Source of the DNA: Malurus cyaneus samueli
Lineage: Eukaryota > Chordata > Aves > Passeriformes > Maluridae
Assembly (NCBI GenBank): GCA_009741485.1
Contig: CM019230.1
Coordinates: 4,552,189 to 4,616,188, forward strand
Direction of reading: 5' to 3'
Length of the DNA stretch: 64,000 bases
Within the stretch, counting starts at the first letter, position 1. Each line of letters starts with the position of its first letter. Under the pieces are notes generated by a model. It was given only the letters and a program-made list of their open reading frames with translations, did not search any database and was not told the DNA's origin. The position numbers and the translations under genes are program-made. Shown here piece after piece: positions 25,101 to 35,937 of this stretch.

Positions 25101-26504
25101 GAAGACTCCACACATTTCCCATTATTCTCTTAAAATCCCAACTTTCCAGAATTATTCCCCCCCCATCAGCAATCAGAGCTGCACTGAAACCCAAAGTTTG
25201 GGGAAGATGCAGATGCTGTGGTTAAACCACCCAAAATCAGAGAAGCAGAAACATCAAGGGGAGAGACATCAACAAGGGGCTTTGCATCATTCCATCTAAT
25301 TTTCATTGTAAAAATGTAAACTTAGGTCTCAAGTGTCTTGTTAGGCAAGCTCAGCAAATGGGAATCTTGTGCAAATGAGTTTCACTTTTGCTGGCTGAGA
25401 TTGTTTTGGCATCTGGAAATTCGCTTTGGATGATCAGAACATGGTCTGGAATTTGAATACATCTTTTTTTTCTTCCTCCCCGGTCTTGTAATAGCCTCCT
25501 TGAGAAATGCCTTCAGACTGCTGCATTTATATCAGCAGCCTCAGATCATTTACATCTCATCTTCCAGCCCTGTTAACAAAAGCGTGTGCAAATGTAAATA
25601 ACATTTTTTTTGATGTGAAACCCTGGTTTAACTACACAACGGGCTTCAAAGTGGGTTTAACATCAGCAGTGGCTGCCACACTGGTTATTAAACTGCTTTC
25701 TCTAAAAGTTATGGCTTTAATTTATTCATCTGTTTTGGCTGCAGCAAAGCCCCCATTTCCCCTCTTTGTGCACTGAAATACTTTTTGAAAAACTCTTTCA
25801 AGAGGGAGGTGTGAGCCAGGTGGAAGAGGAGTGGGGAGAAGAAAAAAATCAGGTGGATTTTTGTGCCCCTTGCCCTCCAAAAGTTTGATTTTTGATTGTA
25901 TGAATTGGAAGGGAAAGAAAGAGAATCATGTGAAATCCTCTAGATATTGTTTTTTTCAACAAGCGAGCATAAAGAACATAAGGACAAATCCAAACCATCT
26001 CATGCTGGTATTTTCCAAATTGAAATTTGCAGTTGCTTTGTGTTTTTAAATATTCAGCTGCACATCATCTCGTGGGAAATCAAAATGAAAAGCAGAAATG
26101 TTTCTTGCTGTCCATGAGAAACAGGTCCACCTGCTTCAAGGTATTTTTTCAGGCTTTTCATTCACGGAAAAACCTGGAATTTGGAAGGAAAAGAGATTTC
26201 AGGGGAAGCTAATGATTTATAGAAGGGAGTCCCCGTTCTCCACACAAACTGAGTGCTCAGAGCAATCCTCAGTCTTCATCAGATCGGTCAGAAAGATGAA
26301 GAAATCTCATTTTGATACTGATAATTCCAGGAAAAAAAGCACTGGATGACACATTCCTGGTGCTCACTGCCCTCTGGAATGTGGTGGTTTATTGTAACAC
26401 ACAGGTTTCCATGGCAAATATTTAATTTCAGTATAAAAATTCATCTGCCAGCAGCAGTAAATGCCCGAGGGCTGTGGAGATCACCTTCCTCCTCTCCAGC
26501 CAGT

Positions 26505-26640
26505 CCCAGCTATTTATTCTAAACAGACATTAGAATGGATGCAGAACTGTAAACTCCTTAAATGAACACCTCATCTGCATTCAGCGGGGCACAAAAGCTG
26601 AGAAATTCGCTGCATTATGCAAATACGCTCTTATTTTTTT
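26505..26640. promoter_or_regulatory. Candidate conserved non-coding stretch
   Basis: An octamer-like TATGCAAATACG near 26618 lies with GACATTAGAATGG, TCTGCATTCAGCGG and a few CpGs in repeat-free sequence before a T-run. ATGCAAAT is the POU-domain octamer core, but a single match is expected fairly often by chance. Confidence 0.22.
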
Positions 26641-27278
26641 TTTTTTCCAAATGTATTCCACCTTCTTCTGAATAATTCCCATGGATGTTTACTTAATGTG
26701 GCAAACTGCATGAGCAGAAGCAACTTAATTGTATTATTTTGTACAAATCTCTGACTTGTTAGTGCCTGCATCTGCCTTGCTGTCGGAATGTTGGCTCGGG
26801 GTAACTGAGCAATAACAAAAAATGTGGGGTGATCCACGGGGGGTGGGCCGTGGGGATGGAGAAAGAACATTTTCCTGTTTAACACAGATTAGTTGATTAA
26901 AAAGGAGGAAAAATCCCAGAGAATCATAAGGGTAATGTGCACAGTGCTTTGTCTTTCACGTATTTTGGATAGTCCAGAGAGAAATTGTAATTATATGATT
27001 AATTCATCTTTGTATTAATAAAAATATTAAAAACAGTTCTCTTTCCCTATTCTATATGTGGAAAGCTCATTTTGTGCAACCAACACAGCCAGGTGGTTGC
27101 AGAGCAATTATTAAATTACAGACTTTGCCATTATGAGGTCAGCATCACACCAATTGAACCATCCTACAGGTAACAACACTCCATTTTATTTCTGATCCTG
27201 CAATACCAGAAAAATTAGGGTCTGCTCAATTTAGGGCAATGAATTTAACTTTCCTCTCAAAGAGTTTTGCACTTACAG

Positions 27279-27279
27279 N
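27279..27279. other. Unresolved base (N)
   Basis: This is the only non-ACGT character I noticed. It indicates an ambiguous consensus base in the source assembly, inside ordinary unique sequence. Confidence 0.98.
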
Positions 27280-28457
27280 AGTGACTAAATTGGTTTGGGA
27301 AGTCAGCAGTTCAAGAATTAATTGAGGACAGTTTCCAGGCTGCTCTTCAAAAGTTGCCTGCCTGTTTATTCTTCACAGCCCTCAAAGACTTGTTTTTCCT
27401 CACCACTTTTTTCACCAACCTGGAAAGTTTTGCTCGTTCATAAAGAGCCCTGTTCTGCTGAAATACAGGCATTTCTGAGCAGAGCATCATCATCCTGGGG
27501 AGCTGAAACTGAGACAGATGAGACAAAACACACTAAAAACATGAATTTTGCTCCACTTCCAGTTATTCTGCCCATTGCTGGAACCAACGGACACCAGTGG
27601 TGGAAAAGGAGCGAGAAATCAATCAGAATATTTAATACTGGAGCCATTTTCAAGCAACTAATTTATCCCAGCAATCAAACCTGCAGGATGGCAATAAGAT
27701 AATGAAGGAAACACTTGAAGAGATGAGACAGCCAAAGCAGCCTGAGAAAAAGCTCCCAATGAGATGCGTTGTTTTTTTCATCACATTTCATCATCGGATA
27801 AAAAAAAAAAAATTGGAATTATGCTCATAAACAATGCTGGCCTTCACACAGAGCAAGATTTAGCGGGCATGTAAACGCATCGTTGGTTACTTTTATTTTT
27901 TAATCTGCTGTTTCTGCCATCAACATTGGAGCTCTGACAGTGGTTGGTACCTGGAGCCGGTAAAACACTGCCAAACTCTGTTTACAGAGAGGGAGTCTCA
28001 ATTCTGAGCAGCTGCTGGGTTCAGCCGCGTTTGTGCCCTGTGTTGTTCATGAATATTCAAAGGAACATGTTTTGTTTGCAGAAATGGCCTGGGAGGGGCT
28101 GCTCCTGCATGGATATATTTTCAGGAAAACACAGATATTCCTGGGGGAGACAGGGTGTCCGTTAACTCACCACTAAATCTTTGTTAAAAAGAGTTTTGGG
28201 GTGTTTTGTCAGAAATCGGAAATACCGTGACCTGGATTGATTAATGAGCTGGGTGCCAGCACACACAAACAGCAAAAAAGGGGACAAAACTCAGGTGTGG
28301 CAAGGGGAGATTTCAGCAAAAAAGTTCAAGGAGAAAAGAAATCAAAGCCTTTTTGAACAGGAGAGTTAAACAGAGTTAAACCAGGAAACTACTGGGCCAA
28401 ATGGATGAGCAGCCTGGTGCTCATAATGCATCTCCATTTGAAATCAGATAACCATTT

Positions 28458-28532
28458 GTGTTAGCATATTTAAAAAAAAAAATAACGGTGTTAGCATATT
28501 AAAAAAAATTAATGGTGCTAGCATATTTAAAA
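28458..28532. repeat. Degenerate 27-30-bp tandem repeat, three copies
   Basis: Three units start with GTGTTAGCATATT or GTGCTAGCATATT and continue into A-rich sequence of varying length. The length differences lie in the A-runs, as expected from replication slippage. Confidence 0.85.
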
Positions 28533-28984
28533 GAACCCCACCTAGCAGCTGTTCTTCTTACAACTCCCTGCACTGTGCTCACTGTGTCTTACACTATTCT
28601 ATTCCTGAGTAACAAACTGCACAGAAATCTCTTTTTTTTCTTACTATTTCTTCCATTATCCAGCAGAAAAAGCATATAAATGATGGATCAAAGAATCTCT
28701 CTGAGAGATGCATCAGCTGCAACCAACGTGGGCATGGCTGCCCAGCGCCAGGGAGTGGGGTGGGATTGGGGTCTGTGCCTGGCCTGGGCTGGGCTTTCCA
28801 AACCCCAAACACCTTCTGGCTGTGCTAGGAGGTAAAACATAGCCAGGAGGAGCAGAGTGGGAGCTCAGGATGGGGAGGATGCCACGGAGCTGCAGATGGG
28901 AACCTCAGAAATTTGAAAACAGAGGTTATGAAGTGCTGAAATTTGTCGGATTCCTCATGGGTTTTTTTATGCGGGAAGCTGGAC

Positions 28985-29090
28985 TCGGGAAAAACAGAGA
29001 CAAAAAGACATGCTGGGGTCATTAATTATGCAGATGCATTGCTCATTAGCAAATGAGTGAGCTGTGTATTTCTGTAAATACAAAGGAAGG
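28985..29090. promoter_or_regulatory. Candidate conserved non-coding stretch
   Basis: CATTAATTATGCAGATGCA is followed by TGCTCATTAGCAAATGAG, in which CTCATT and AATGAG form an imperfect inverted pair around a central GC. Dense ATTA and POU-like cores in repeat-free DNA make it an enhancer candidate. Nothing here shows activity. Confidence 0.3.
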
Positions 29091-29629
29091 GGCACAGCAG
29101 TGGAAGTCAAACATCAGAGCACACAGACCTGACCCTGGCTGGAGGGGCTCCTGTGGGTAAAAACTGCAGGTGTGATTTCAGAAAACCCTCCCAAAAATTA
29201 TTTCAGCACATTAATCTGTTGCTGAGAAGCAAATGAGTGCACGTAATCAATCCACTGCTCTCCTTGCTGTTTTCTACAAAGTTTCTGGAGACTCAGGGTG
29301 AGGGCAGAACAGCAGAATTCACATTTTGTCACTGCAAGAACAGCACGGTTTTACCAGAACAGAAACCTTATTATCTCAGTGTTGCTCAACTTGTAATGAT
29401 TTTGAAAATTACTGCTTTTAAGATACTAATCAGATTGTTGGGGAGGTGCAATTAACTGCACAGAACATATCTGGGACAGTAATACAAAGCCCTTTTTTAT
29501 TTCTCTTTCCTCGTGCCAGCAGCTCTACATTGAGATATCCTCCTGGCCAGAGGGAAGCTTCCAGAGCATTTCACAGCTCTGAAGAAAACCCCTCTGCTGG
29601 CACAAGTCTGACTCGTAATTCACCCAGCT

Positions 29630-29810
29630 AAAAATGATCTGAAAGAATTTAATTAATATTCCGGCTTCTGCAATTAGATATTGTTATTCACACCTAGGGA
29701 CTCTGGACTACATGCATATTGAGCAGAAATTAATATTTATGCTTGTAAGCGTAATTATTCTGAAACATGAAAAAAAAAGATATGAAGATATTATTTGATT
29801 ATTGACCTAA
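29630..29810. promoter_or_regulatory. Candidate conserved non-coding element
   Basis: Many homeodomain-like cores cluster here (GAATTTAATTAATATTCCGG, GCAATTAGATATTG, GAAATTAATATTTATGC, GCGTAATTATTC) along with an octamer-like TACATGCATATTG. Two CpGs survive within otherwise AT-rich sequence. It is among the densest TAAT clusters in the window. Confidence 0.32.
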
Positions 29811-30324
29811 CAAGACCCAACTCAAAAGCTGACTCCTTCACATATTTCAGGGCATGGACTTAATTTGTGAGGAAGATGGGATTTACCATCTCATATTATA
29901 AACCAGACAATTTAGCTCAAGTGTTGTTCAAAATGCCCCATCCTTTAAAGCATGGAAAGCATTTCAGCCACAGAAATGATAAGTTTTCTTCCTCAGGGTA
30001 GACACTTTTATTAGTTTATTCCTTCCCAGGCACTCATCTCTGAGAATTTTACCCATTTACAACAGACTTATTTCCTTTTTGGCTTGAGGAATAACTGGAC
30101 AATGTTTCCAGCTTTTTTATCCAGCTTTGGCTCGAGGGATCCAACCCCTGCAGTGGAGAGAACAGCAGCAGAGCTGTTTCTCATTCCTCTTTCCTTAGGG
30201 GCAGAGCTAGAACAGAACCATTCCTGCCAAGAAGGTCCTGAGCATCCTCAAATTCAACCCTGGCTCACCAAAATCCCTAGCTAGTGGGGGTTTTGGAGTG
30301 CTCAGAAAGTTTACAATTGTAAAA

Positions 30325-30414
30325 TTTACTACTGTGGATATATTTACTGTTGTGGAAATATGCACTATTATGGAAATATTTACTATTACTGAAATATTTC
30401 CTGTTGTGGAGAGC
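30325..30414. repeat. 18-bp minisatellite, five copies
   Basis: Five consecutive 18-bp units follow a TTTACTnnTGTGGAAATA pattern with one to several substitutions each. A half-unit-like TTTACAATTGTAAAA precedes them. As the period is divisible by three, a minus-strand frame reads repeated Tyr-Phe-His-Asn-Ser peptide, which I treat as incidental. Confidence 0.9.
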
Positions 30415-30830
30415 ACTGTTCAGAAGAGTTGGGGAGGTCCCCAGTGAGGCAGGAAATCCATCCCTCAGCCCCACTGAGGTTTCTCCTCTTTCAGGGAGCT
30501 CAGCCAGCATCCCTCCATCCCACTGCACCAGTTGGGTACTTCACCTGTGCCAGCACCCTCCTTCCAAAACCCGGGTGGAATTTTTGTCAGCAGCCTGTCC
30601 AGAGGGCTGGGCAGCTCTGCCCTGCACCGTGTGGGTGCCTGTGCTCAGCTCTGAGAAGGCACCAGCCCAAAATTCAGGCTCTCCCTGCAGCTGAATTCTT
30701 CCATCACCTCCATCTGTGCTGGTTCTTGGCAGCAGAAAGGGGTCTGAGCTCTTTGTAAAGTCCCTTCCTCAAAAGAGTGACCTCACCCAGACACCTCCTC
30801 TTCTCATCACTGAAAATTGGGAAGGAAATA
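30415..30830. other. Non-coding sequence between minisatellite and LTR fragment
   Basis: This is locally more GC-rich sequence with overlapping open frames on both strands and no recognisable protein. No repeat was identified. Confidence 0.55.
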
Positions 30831-30839
30831 AAAGCCCTC

Positions 30840-31030
30840 TAACACTGTATTGTAGTGACAGTGAATCAGGCATGACTTTAATTTCTGGCCAGGATGTGCC
30901 AAGGAAAATATTTCAAACACACATGTTTTTACAGGATTTCCCCTCAAAAATCTTTATCCAGTCCAAACTCAGAGATCAATTCAGTCAGTCCGAACTGAGC
31001 AACCCGCGGATTCACTTTCCATTGGCCTGA
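30840..31030 (-). mobile_element. LTR fragment, minus orientation (same family as 33686-34016)
   Basis: Reverse-complement comparison with 33780-34000 aligns in two strong blocks. One runs through CTTTAATTTCTGGCCAGGAT. The other is ACACATG...GATTT..CCC.....TTTATCCAGTC.AAACTCA. A gap of about 40 bases separates them, deleted here relative to the other copy. A weaker match continues to CATTGGCC, the complement of a CCAAT-type box. It is a decayed solo LTR or fragment and carries no gene. Confidence 0.6.
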
Positions 31031-33427
31031 ATTCCACCTCTGATGTTATTGATCCTCATTCTTTAATTTTCTTTATCCATCTTTCGGCCTGGATGTCTCC
31101 AGCTCTGCCAGAGGTAGGGGAGGTTTCTGGGGTGTTGTGATGTCTGGATGCTCTGTGTCTTTTCCTGTTCCTTTGTCCATTTATTTTTTGGGGATCTTTT
31201 GGGCTGCTCCTGTCTGTTGAGATGTTAAGCCCATCTCTGTGGAACGATGCTACATCTCCTAAAAAATTTTGAAAAGATTCAGTTCTCCAAAGTCTCAAAC
31301 TAAGCCTAACTGGAGAAATACAATAAGAATGTTTAAAGCTAATTATAGTATAGAAATATGTTATAATAATATAAATATATATTTATATATTTATAAAAAT
31401 TTATTTATTTTTTATATATATCCACTGTACACCCCAGCAGCTGATTGTCCCTGAGACCCCTCTCCCAGCTGGGCTGGACTCCCTCAAAGCCCTCAAATCA
31501 CAGAGGAGTGGAGTGGAGGATGAAGGAAAAGACAAGCATTGGTCCTTTAGGAAATAAGGCTAAAAATGGAGCCCTCACCATTATAGGAAGAATTAGATTT
31601 TCTACTCCTGTAGTAAATAAAGCCCTGCAGGATGAAGAATAGCGGTATCAATTCCTATTTTAACAAATTCAGTTCCAGGAAATCTAATTTTTTATCCAAA
31701 AGCATGTCAGAGAAAATTAAAAGTCATTGATCTTGGGCACCCATGCTTTTTTTTCTTTTTTTTTGTTCTTTTCGTAGTTGCCCCGCCTGCTCCTCCCAGG
31801 TTCACATTTTGAGCACTTCCCAGGAAAATTAAACCCAGTTAGGGCAGCACCAGAACACCCTGGTTTTCCTAAAAGGAAAGCACCTTAATTCCTAAAAGGA
31901 AACCCATCAAAGAAACCTTTGAAGAGCAGCAGAACTCCCCCCTGCCAGCCCCTAAAGCTTTTATGGTTTTGGGAAAGTTGTGGCCCTGAACCCCCTGTGC
32001 CCCCTTTAACTCTGGGACTCACTCCTGTGCCACGGTGTTTAATTAAATCTTGTTACCCACTCATGGCAGATGAGAAGGCTGAGGATTTCTTTTTAATCTT
32101 TCTCTCCCAATTGACTCATTCTAAGGAAAACAAGGATTTGTTTCTATCACATTTTTTAAGAGTTGTTGAAGAGAAGGGCAGTTTGCAGCCTTTTAAAGCT
32201 TGAAAATATCAGAAACCAGGAAGGATGTCCCCTTTTCCAACCAAAAATCAGACTGAATGAAGCACCAATACAGATTTTGAGAAGCCGGCCTGATAACAGA
32301 ACAATTTTTAGTGCCATCAGTGTCACATTTAAATATTTTTTCATACTTAGTTTGCAAATTTTATGGGCTGTTGTATAGTTATTTTTGTGGTTATTGTGAT
32401 TATTTTGTGGCACAGTTATTTTTGTTTTGGTTATTAATTTTTTAAATATATTTTCCTGATACATTTGTGATTGTCATTTAGCAATTATTGGTTTTTAGCT
32501 TTTCAATTGGACCATTGGTATTAAATTATTTTAACCTTTTAGAAGGTAATATTTAGTTTTTAAGATATACTAACTATGCAAAACTATTTTTGTAAAATTA
32601 TTGTTTATGATGCACAATTAATAGCATTTATTTTAAGATGTACAATATACTATTAATATATATATATGTTATAGTATAATAGAGTATAATATATCGATTA
32701 TATAATATATATAGTAATATTTTTATTACACTTTAAAATTTGAGAACAACACTATAAAATGCTTTTATCTCAAATCCACAATGTTTTACTTTTCTTTGCA
32801 CCTGCTGGGCTGGGAGTGGCAGATTTGGGAGCCACCAGAGAGGAGCAGAGCGAGCCTGGTGCTGTGGCACACACATGTGTCTATCCCATTACCAATTTCC
32901 TGAACGGCCCCAACAGGGATAATTTCTCCCTGCTCTGCATTTCCCCTTTGGAAAAATCCTCCTGGATAATTTGAGGCTGGCGGTTTTCCCCACCGCGGCG
33001 CAAACATGAACGGGGCCTGCTGGTGTAATAAATATAATGTGTCGAATTATATTTATTTTCAGTGGCAGAGAGATTATGAAAAAAGTTGGGCTCTTTTTCC
33101 CCCGATTTGGTACAGATATCCCAGCATATCCCAACCAACTCTTCAGCTACAAATTCAAAAATGTGCTTTGCCAGGAGTTTTAACCGGTTGTGCAAATCGT
33201 GGCCATCTGTTGCACTGTCTGACTGCAGAGACAAACCCAGCACAATTTGCCACTGTGTTGGAAAATATACCAGTTTAAATTTTTTTATGTGACTTTAATC
33301 AAAGATCTTGTTCGCCTTTGCCCTGGGAGAAAGGTGTTGAAGTTTCTTTGCAGGGTGTTGTTCCACCAGGTGAGGCCTGAGGAGCTTCATTTCTCAACAG
33401 AGCAGGAGGGACACAGAGAAAAAATAA
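31031..33427. other. Non-coding sequence with AT-rich blocks
   Basis: No gene was recognised. TA-rich low-complexity DNA lies at about 31330-31425 and 32320-32740. Frames near 32760-33290 overlap on both strands with no shared domain. A few CpGs occur near 32980-33020. Confidence 0.6.
32320..32740. repeat. AT-rich low-complexity block with TA repeats
   Basis: About 420 bp of strongly AT-rich sequence ends in a (TA)n-like core at about 32640-32720 that contains many short palindromes (TATATATATA, ATATATCGATTATAT). Such DNA melts easily and can act as a matrix-attachment or fragile site; that is a general property and untested here. Confidence 0.75.
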
Positions 33428-33664
33428 TGACCATCAACGGCCATCAATGGCCATCAGTGGACATCAAAGACCATCAATGGTCATCAGTGGCCATCAAAGA
33501 CCATCAATGACCATTAATGACCATCATTGGACATCAAAGACCGTCAATGGTCATCAGTGGCCAATCACATGCATCACCATCAATGGTCATCAGCGTCAGA
33601 CCATCAGTGACCATCAATGCCATCAGTGGCCATCAGTGGCTATCAGTGACCATCAATGGCCATT
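33428..33664. repeat. 10-bp minisatellite (CCATCAATGG / CCATCAGTGG type)
   Basis: About 24 units of a 10-bp motif run for some 237 bp, mainly CCATCAATGG, CCATCAGTGG and ACATCAAAGA variants, with an irregular section near 33560-33600. The unit is nearly self-complementary (CCAT...ATGG). The 10-bp period shifts frame at each unit, and three units make one 10-residue peptide, which explains the repetitive Gly-His-Gln-Trp-Pro-Ser-like frames. Coding is not supported. Confidence 0.93.
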
Positions 33665-33685
33665 TACAGAACCTCCCCACCCCCG

Positions 33686-34016
33686 TGTGGTCAGGGGCAT
33701 CTGGTCTGGAAAAAGATATAAGAATGAAGACCTAAGTAGCATCAGAAGAGAAAAAATCCAGATCCATTAAGAAAACTAATACTGACAACTACCAATGTTG
33801 GACCAATGAACATTAAGCAAATAAAGTTCTGTGAGTTTTGACTGGATAAACTTTGGGGAAAATCTTGTCAAATCCATGTGTCCTGGAATGATTCTCTCTG
33901 CACAACCGGGCTCCGTGTTGAGGAAATGATTTCTGCAGCACACCCTGGCCAGAAAATAAAGTAGCGCCTTGACTCTCTAACATTAAAAATGTCGGAGAGT
34001 TTTTGTTTTTCACACA
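33686..34016 (+). mobile_element. LTR retroelement remnant (solo LTR, ERV-like)
   Basis: Signals occur in LTR order. There is a CCAAT-type box (GGACCAATGAAC near 33800), then AAATAAAG near 33820 and a second polyadenylation signal AAAATAAAG near 33953. A short hairpin (33971-33997) follows, then a T-rich tail ending CACACA. Just after this edge comes TTTTGGTGACAGCCACAG, which resembles the primer-binding region after many endogenous retrovirus LTRs. The left edge at TGTGG is a guess from the TG...CA rule. A second, inverted copy lies 3 kb upstream. No gag, pol or env coding was seen, so it is a solo or truncated remnant. Confidence 0.6.
33971..33997 (+). other. Hairpin in the LTR remnant
   Basis: ACTCTCTAACATT and AATGTCGGAGAGT form 13-base arms around an AAA-type loop, with 11 of 13 positions pairing. 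Its place just downstream of the AATAAA signal suggests an RNA stem in the R or U5 part of the LTR; that is inference. Confidence 0.7.
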
Positions 34017-35690
34017 GTTTTGGTGACAGCCACAGCAAAACAACATTGCGTGGGTGATTCATGGGGCCCTGGATGTTCTTCCCTCAGAGCTGTGAGCTTT
34101 CTTTGTCCCTTGCAGGAATTCCAAACACAAACTCTGACAGGGCTGTTCCATCCCTCCACCACAATCTGCCGGTGTCAAACACAAATCCTCTGCTATCGGA
34201 TTCCGTATCGCTGTGCCTGCAATCCCAGCTCGCAGGGCAACAAATCCAGGGGAAGGATGCTGTTACACTCTGCTATCTTGGAACACATATGAATAATTCA
34301 CACCTTCCCTATAAATATTTATCCCCCTAACCTCTGTGCTCGTTCAAATAAAGGCTGCGTCTTCATCCGTGTCTATTTTCCGTACACATGCCTAATAATC
34401 TGAATTTTCCTGCTGTTTCCTCCACTTAATTTATATTTTCTCAAAATCCAGATGTAAATTTTTCTCATTAAAATAGTCTCCTAGTTTTCGTTTGTCTTTT
34501 TCTTTTTCACTAGTTGCTTATTCCTTTGCTTCCATGGAACTGCTGTGGGTTTACATTAAATTGAGAGATAAATCTGGGATTGCATCCTTCTATTAGTGTC
34601 CTATGGTTTTAAACAAAAATATAATGATATTATAATCACAGCTGTATGGTTCAGACACATCTGAACTGTAACCCAGCAGATGGAAAATTTCTATACCTCT
34701 AAATGTTAAACTGACACAATATTTTTCCCCCCACCTGCTGCTTCTTCAGTTATCACTTGAAAAGGAGAAAAACCACAAAAGAAACCCAAAAAAAAACCCA
34801 AGTGGGCCAACCAACCAAACCATCCTGAAATGTGGAAGCTTTAAAAGCCAAAATTGGATGTTTATCTCCTATTTACCTCAGGAAGAAGAAAGGGGAACCA
34901 GAGGAGAGAAGCAATGGAAGCTGTGAGAGCTCATGAGCAAGAAGAGAACGGTCAGTCAGACACAAAATCACTCCCTCCAGGCTGCAGCAGTTTGGTTTTG
35001 CCAAAAAAGTCATCACCAAAAAAGCATCCTGGGAGAAGAAAATCCCTCTAAGTGGGCAGCTTTTTCACTGAGGAGAGATATTACCAACCATAAAAATTAT
35101 GTGCTACTTCTGTTTCATGAACATTACATAATTGCCATGCTAAATAGCCAGAATAAACAGAGAACAGGCATTTTTACTGGGCTTCAGGAGAACAAAGCCA
35201 TAAAGAAAATAACTCCATGGAATTTACAGGAGAGACCCATTTCAGACCATATGTTGGGAAGGATCTTCATCCAAATGCATGAGTCAATGTGTTAGCGAAG
35301 TGTTGCCTGTGGAGCTGGTGAGCCTGGGACTGTTGGAGGTTTGGTTTATCAACATTTTCGTGCTGGCCTGATTTTATCCCCAAAACATGACACATCTACT
35401 TGACTTTCTGCAGCAGGGTTTTTTTTTTGGTTTTTTTGGCTTTTTTTTTTTTTTTTTCCCTGCTCTTTGCTGCGGATCTGAGCAGAGGAATTAAAATACT
35501 TGACTTGTCCATGGTGTGGACACTTCAGCATCTGTGGGATTCTTTTTTTAAGCTTTAATGGGTTGGTTTAGGCTTGACAGGCTGAGGAAATTTGAGCTGC
35601 TCTGGAGAAAAGGAGCTTGTGTGGAGACCTCAGAGTGCCCGAAGGGGCTGCAGGGAGCTGGAGAGGAATAATTAATCGGGAATTCTAGTG
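34017..35690. other. Non-coding sequence after the LTR
   Basis: No gene was recognised. A TATAAATA at about 34309 followed 40 bases later by AAATAAAGG near 34348 could be a second LTR-like core, but nothing else supports it. An A/C-rich patch lies at about 34765-34820 and T-rich runs at 35418-35457. Any retroviral interior that once followed the LTR is not recognisable. Confidence 0.55.
35418..35457. repeat. T-rich homopolymer tract
   Basis: Runs of 10, 7 and 17 T's are separated by GG and GGC. It reads as a decayed poly-T, possibly a reverse-orientation A-tail, but no attached element was recognised. Confidence 0.85.
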
Positions 35691-35937
35691 AAAAGACACA
35701 GGGAATGGCTTCGGGTTGAAAGAGGGAAAATTCAGCTTAGATTTGCAGAAGAAAATCTTCATTCTGAGGGTGGGGAGACCCTGGCATGAGTTATCCAGTG
35801 AAGCTGTGACTGCCCCTGGAATCCTGGAAGTGTCCAAGGACAGGGCTGGGAGCACCCTGGGATGGTGGAAAGTGTCCCTGCCCATGGCAGGAAGATCCTT
35901 TCCAAACCAAACCATTCTATAATTCTATTTTATGATC
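35690..35937 (+). mobile_element. CR1 LINE 3' fragment, plus orientation
   Basis: The order of short phrases matches the avian CR1 3' end as I know it: GGGAATGGC, GAAAGAGG, TTGCAGAAGAAAATCTTCA, CTGGAATCCTGGAAGTGTCC, AAGGACAGGGCTGG, and GTGTCCCTGCCCATGGCAGG. The last is followed by AACCATTCTATAATTCTAT, which corresponds to the CR1 terminal ATTCTATGAT repeats. About 20 bases just before the terminal repeats are shortened. It is a 5'-truncated, non-coding copy; the upstream frames are too decayed to read. Confidence 0.88.

Larger units (their letters stand above)
20879..28457. other. Non-coding unique sequence, no gene seen
   Basis: No gene was recognised over 7.6 kb. The largest frame (22795-23355, 186 codons) shows no domain, overlaps an opposite-strand frame, and lies in A-rich sequence that depletes some stop codons by composition. 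A/T-rich low-complexity DNA occurs near 23340-23390 and 24370-24450. Base 27279 is unresolved (N). Confidence 0.65.
28533..30324. other. Non-coding unique sequence with TAAT-rich islands
   Basis: No gene was recognised. Repeat-free, TAAT-rich blocks lie at about 28980-29090 and 29630-29810. Frames at 28594-29022 and 29237-29631 lack motifs. Confidence 0.65.

Noticed and set aside
33428..33664. CRISPR-like regular spacing of a short repeat
   Set aside because: Units are 10 bp and directly adjacent with no unique spacers, and the DNA is vertebrate; it is a minisatellite.
33447..33770. 107-codon frame with repeated His-Gln-Trp/Arg-Pro-Ser units
   Set aside because: The 10-bp minisatellite gives a 30-base coding period by arithmetic, and the frame continues into the LTR remnant.
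34309..34353. TATAAATA followed by AATAAA as another LTR core
   Set aside because: Only two short AT-rich signals match; there is no clear LTR end, second copy or primer-site-like sequence.
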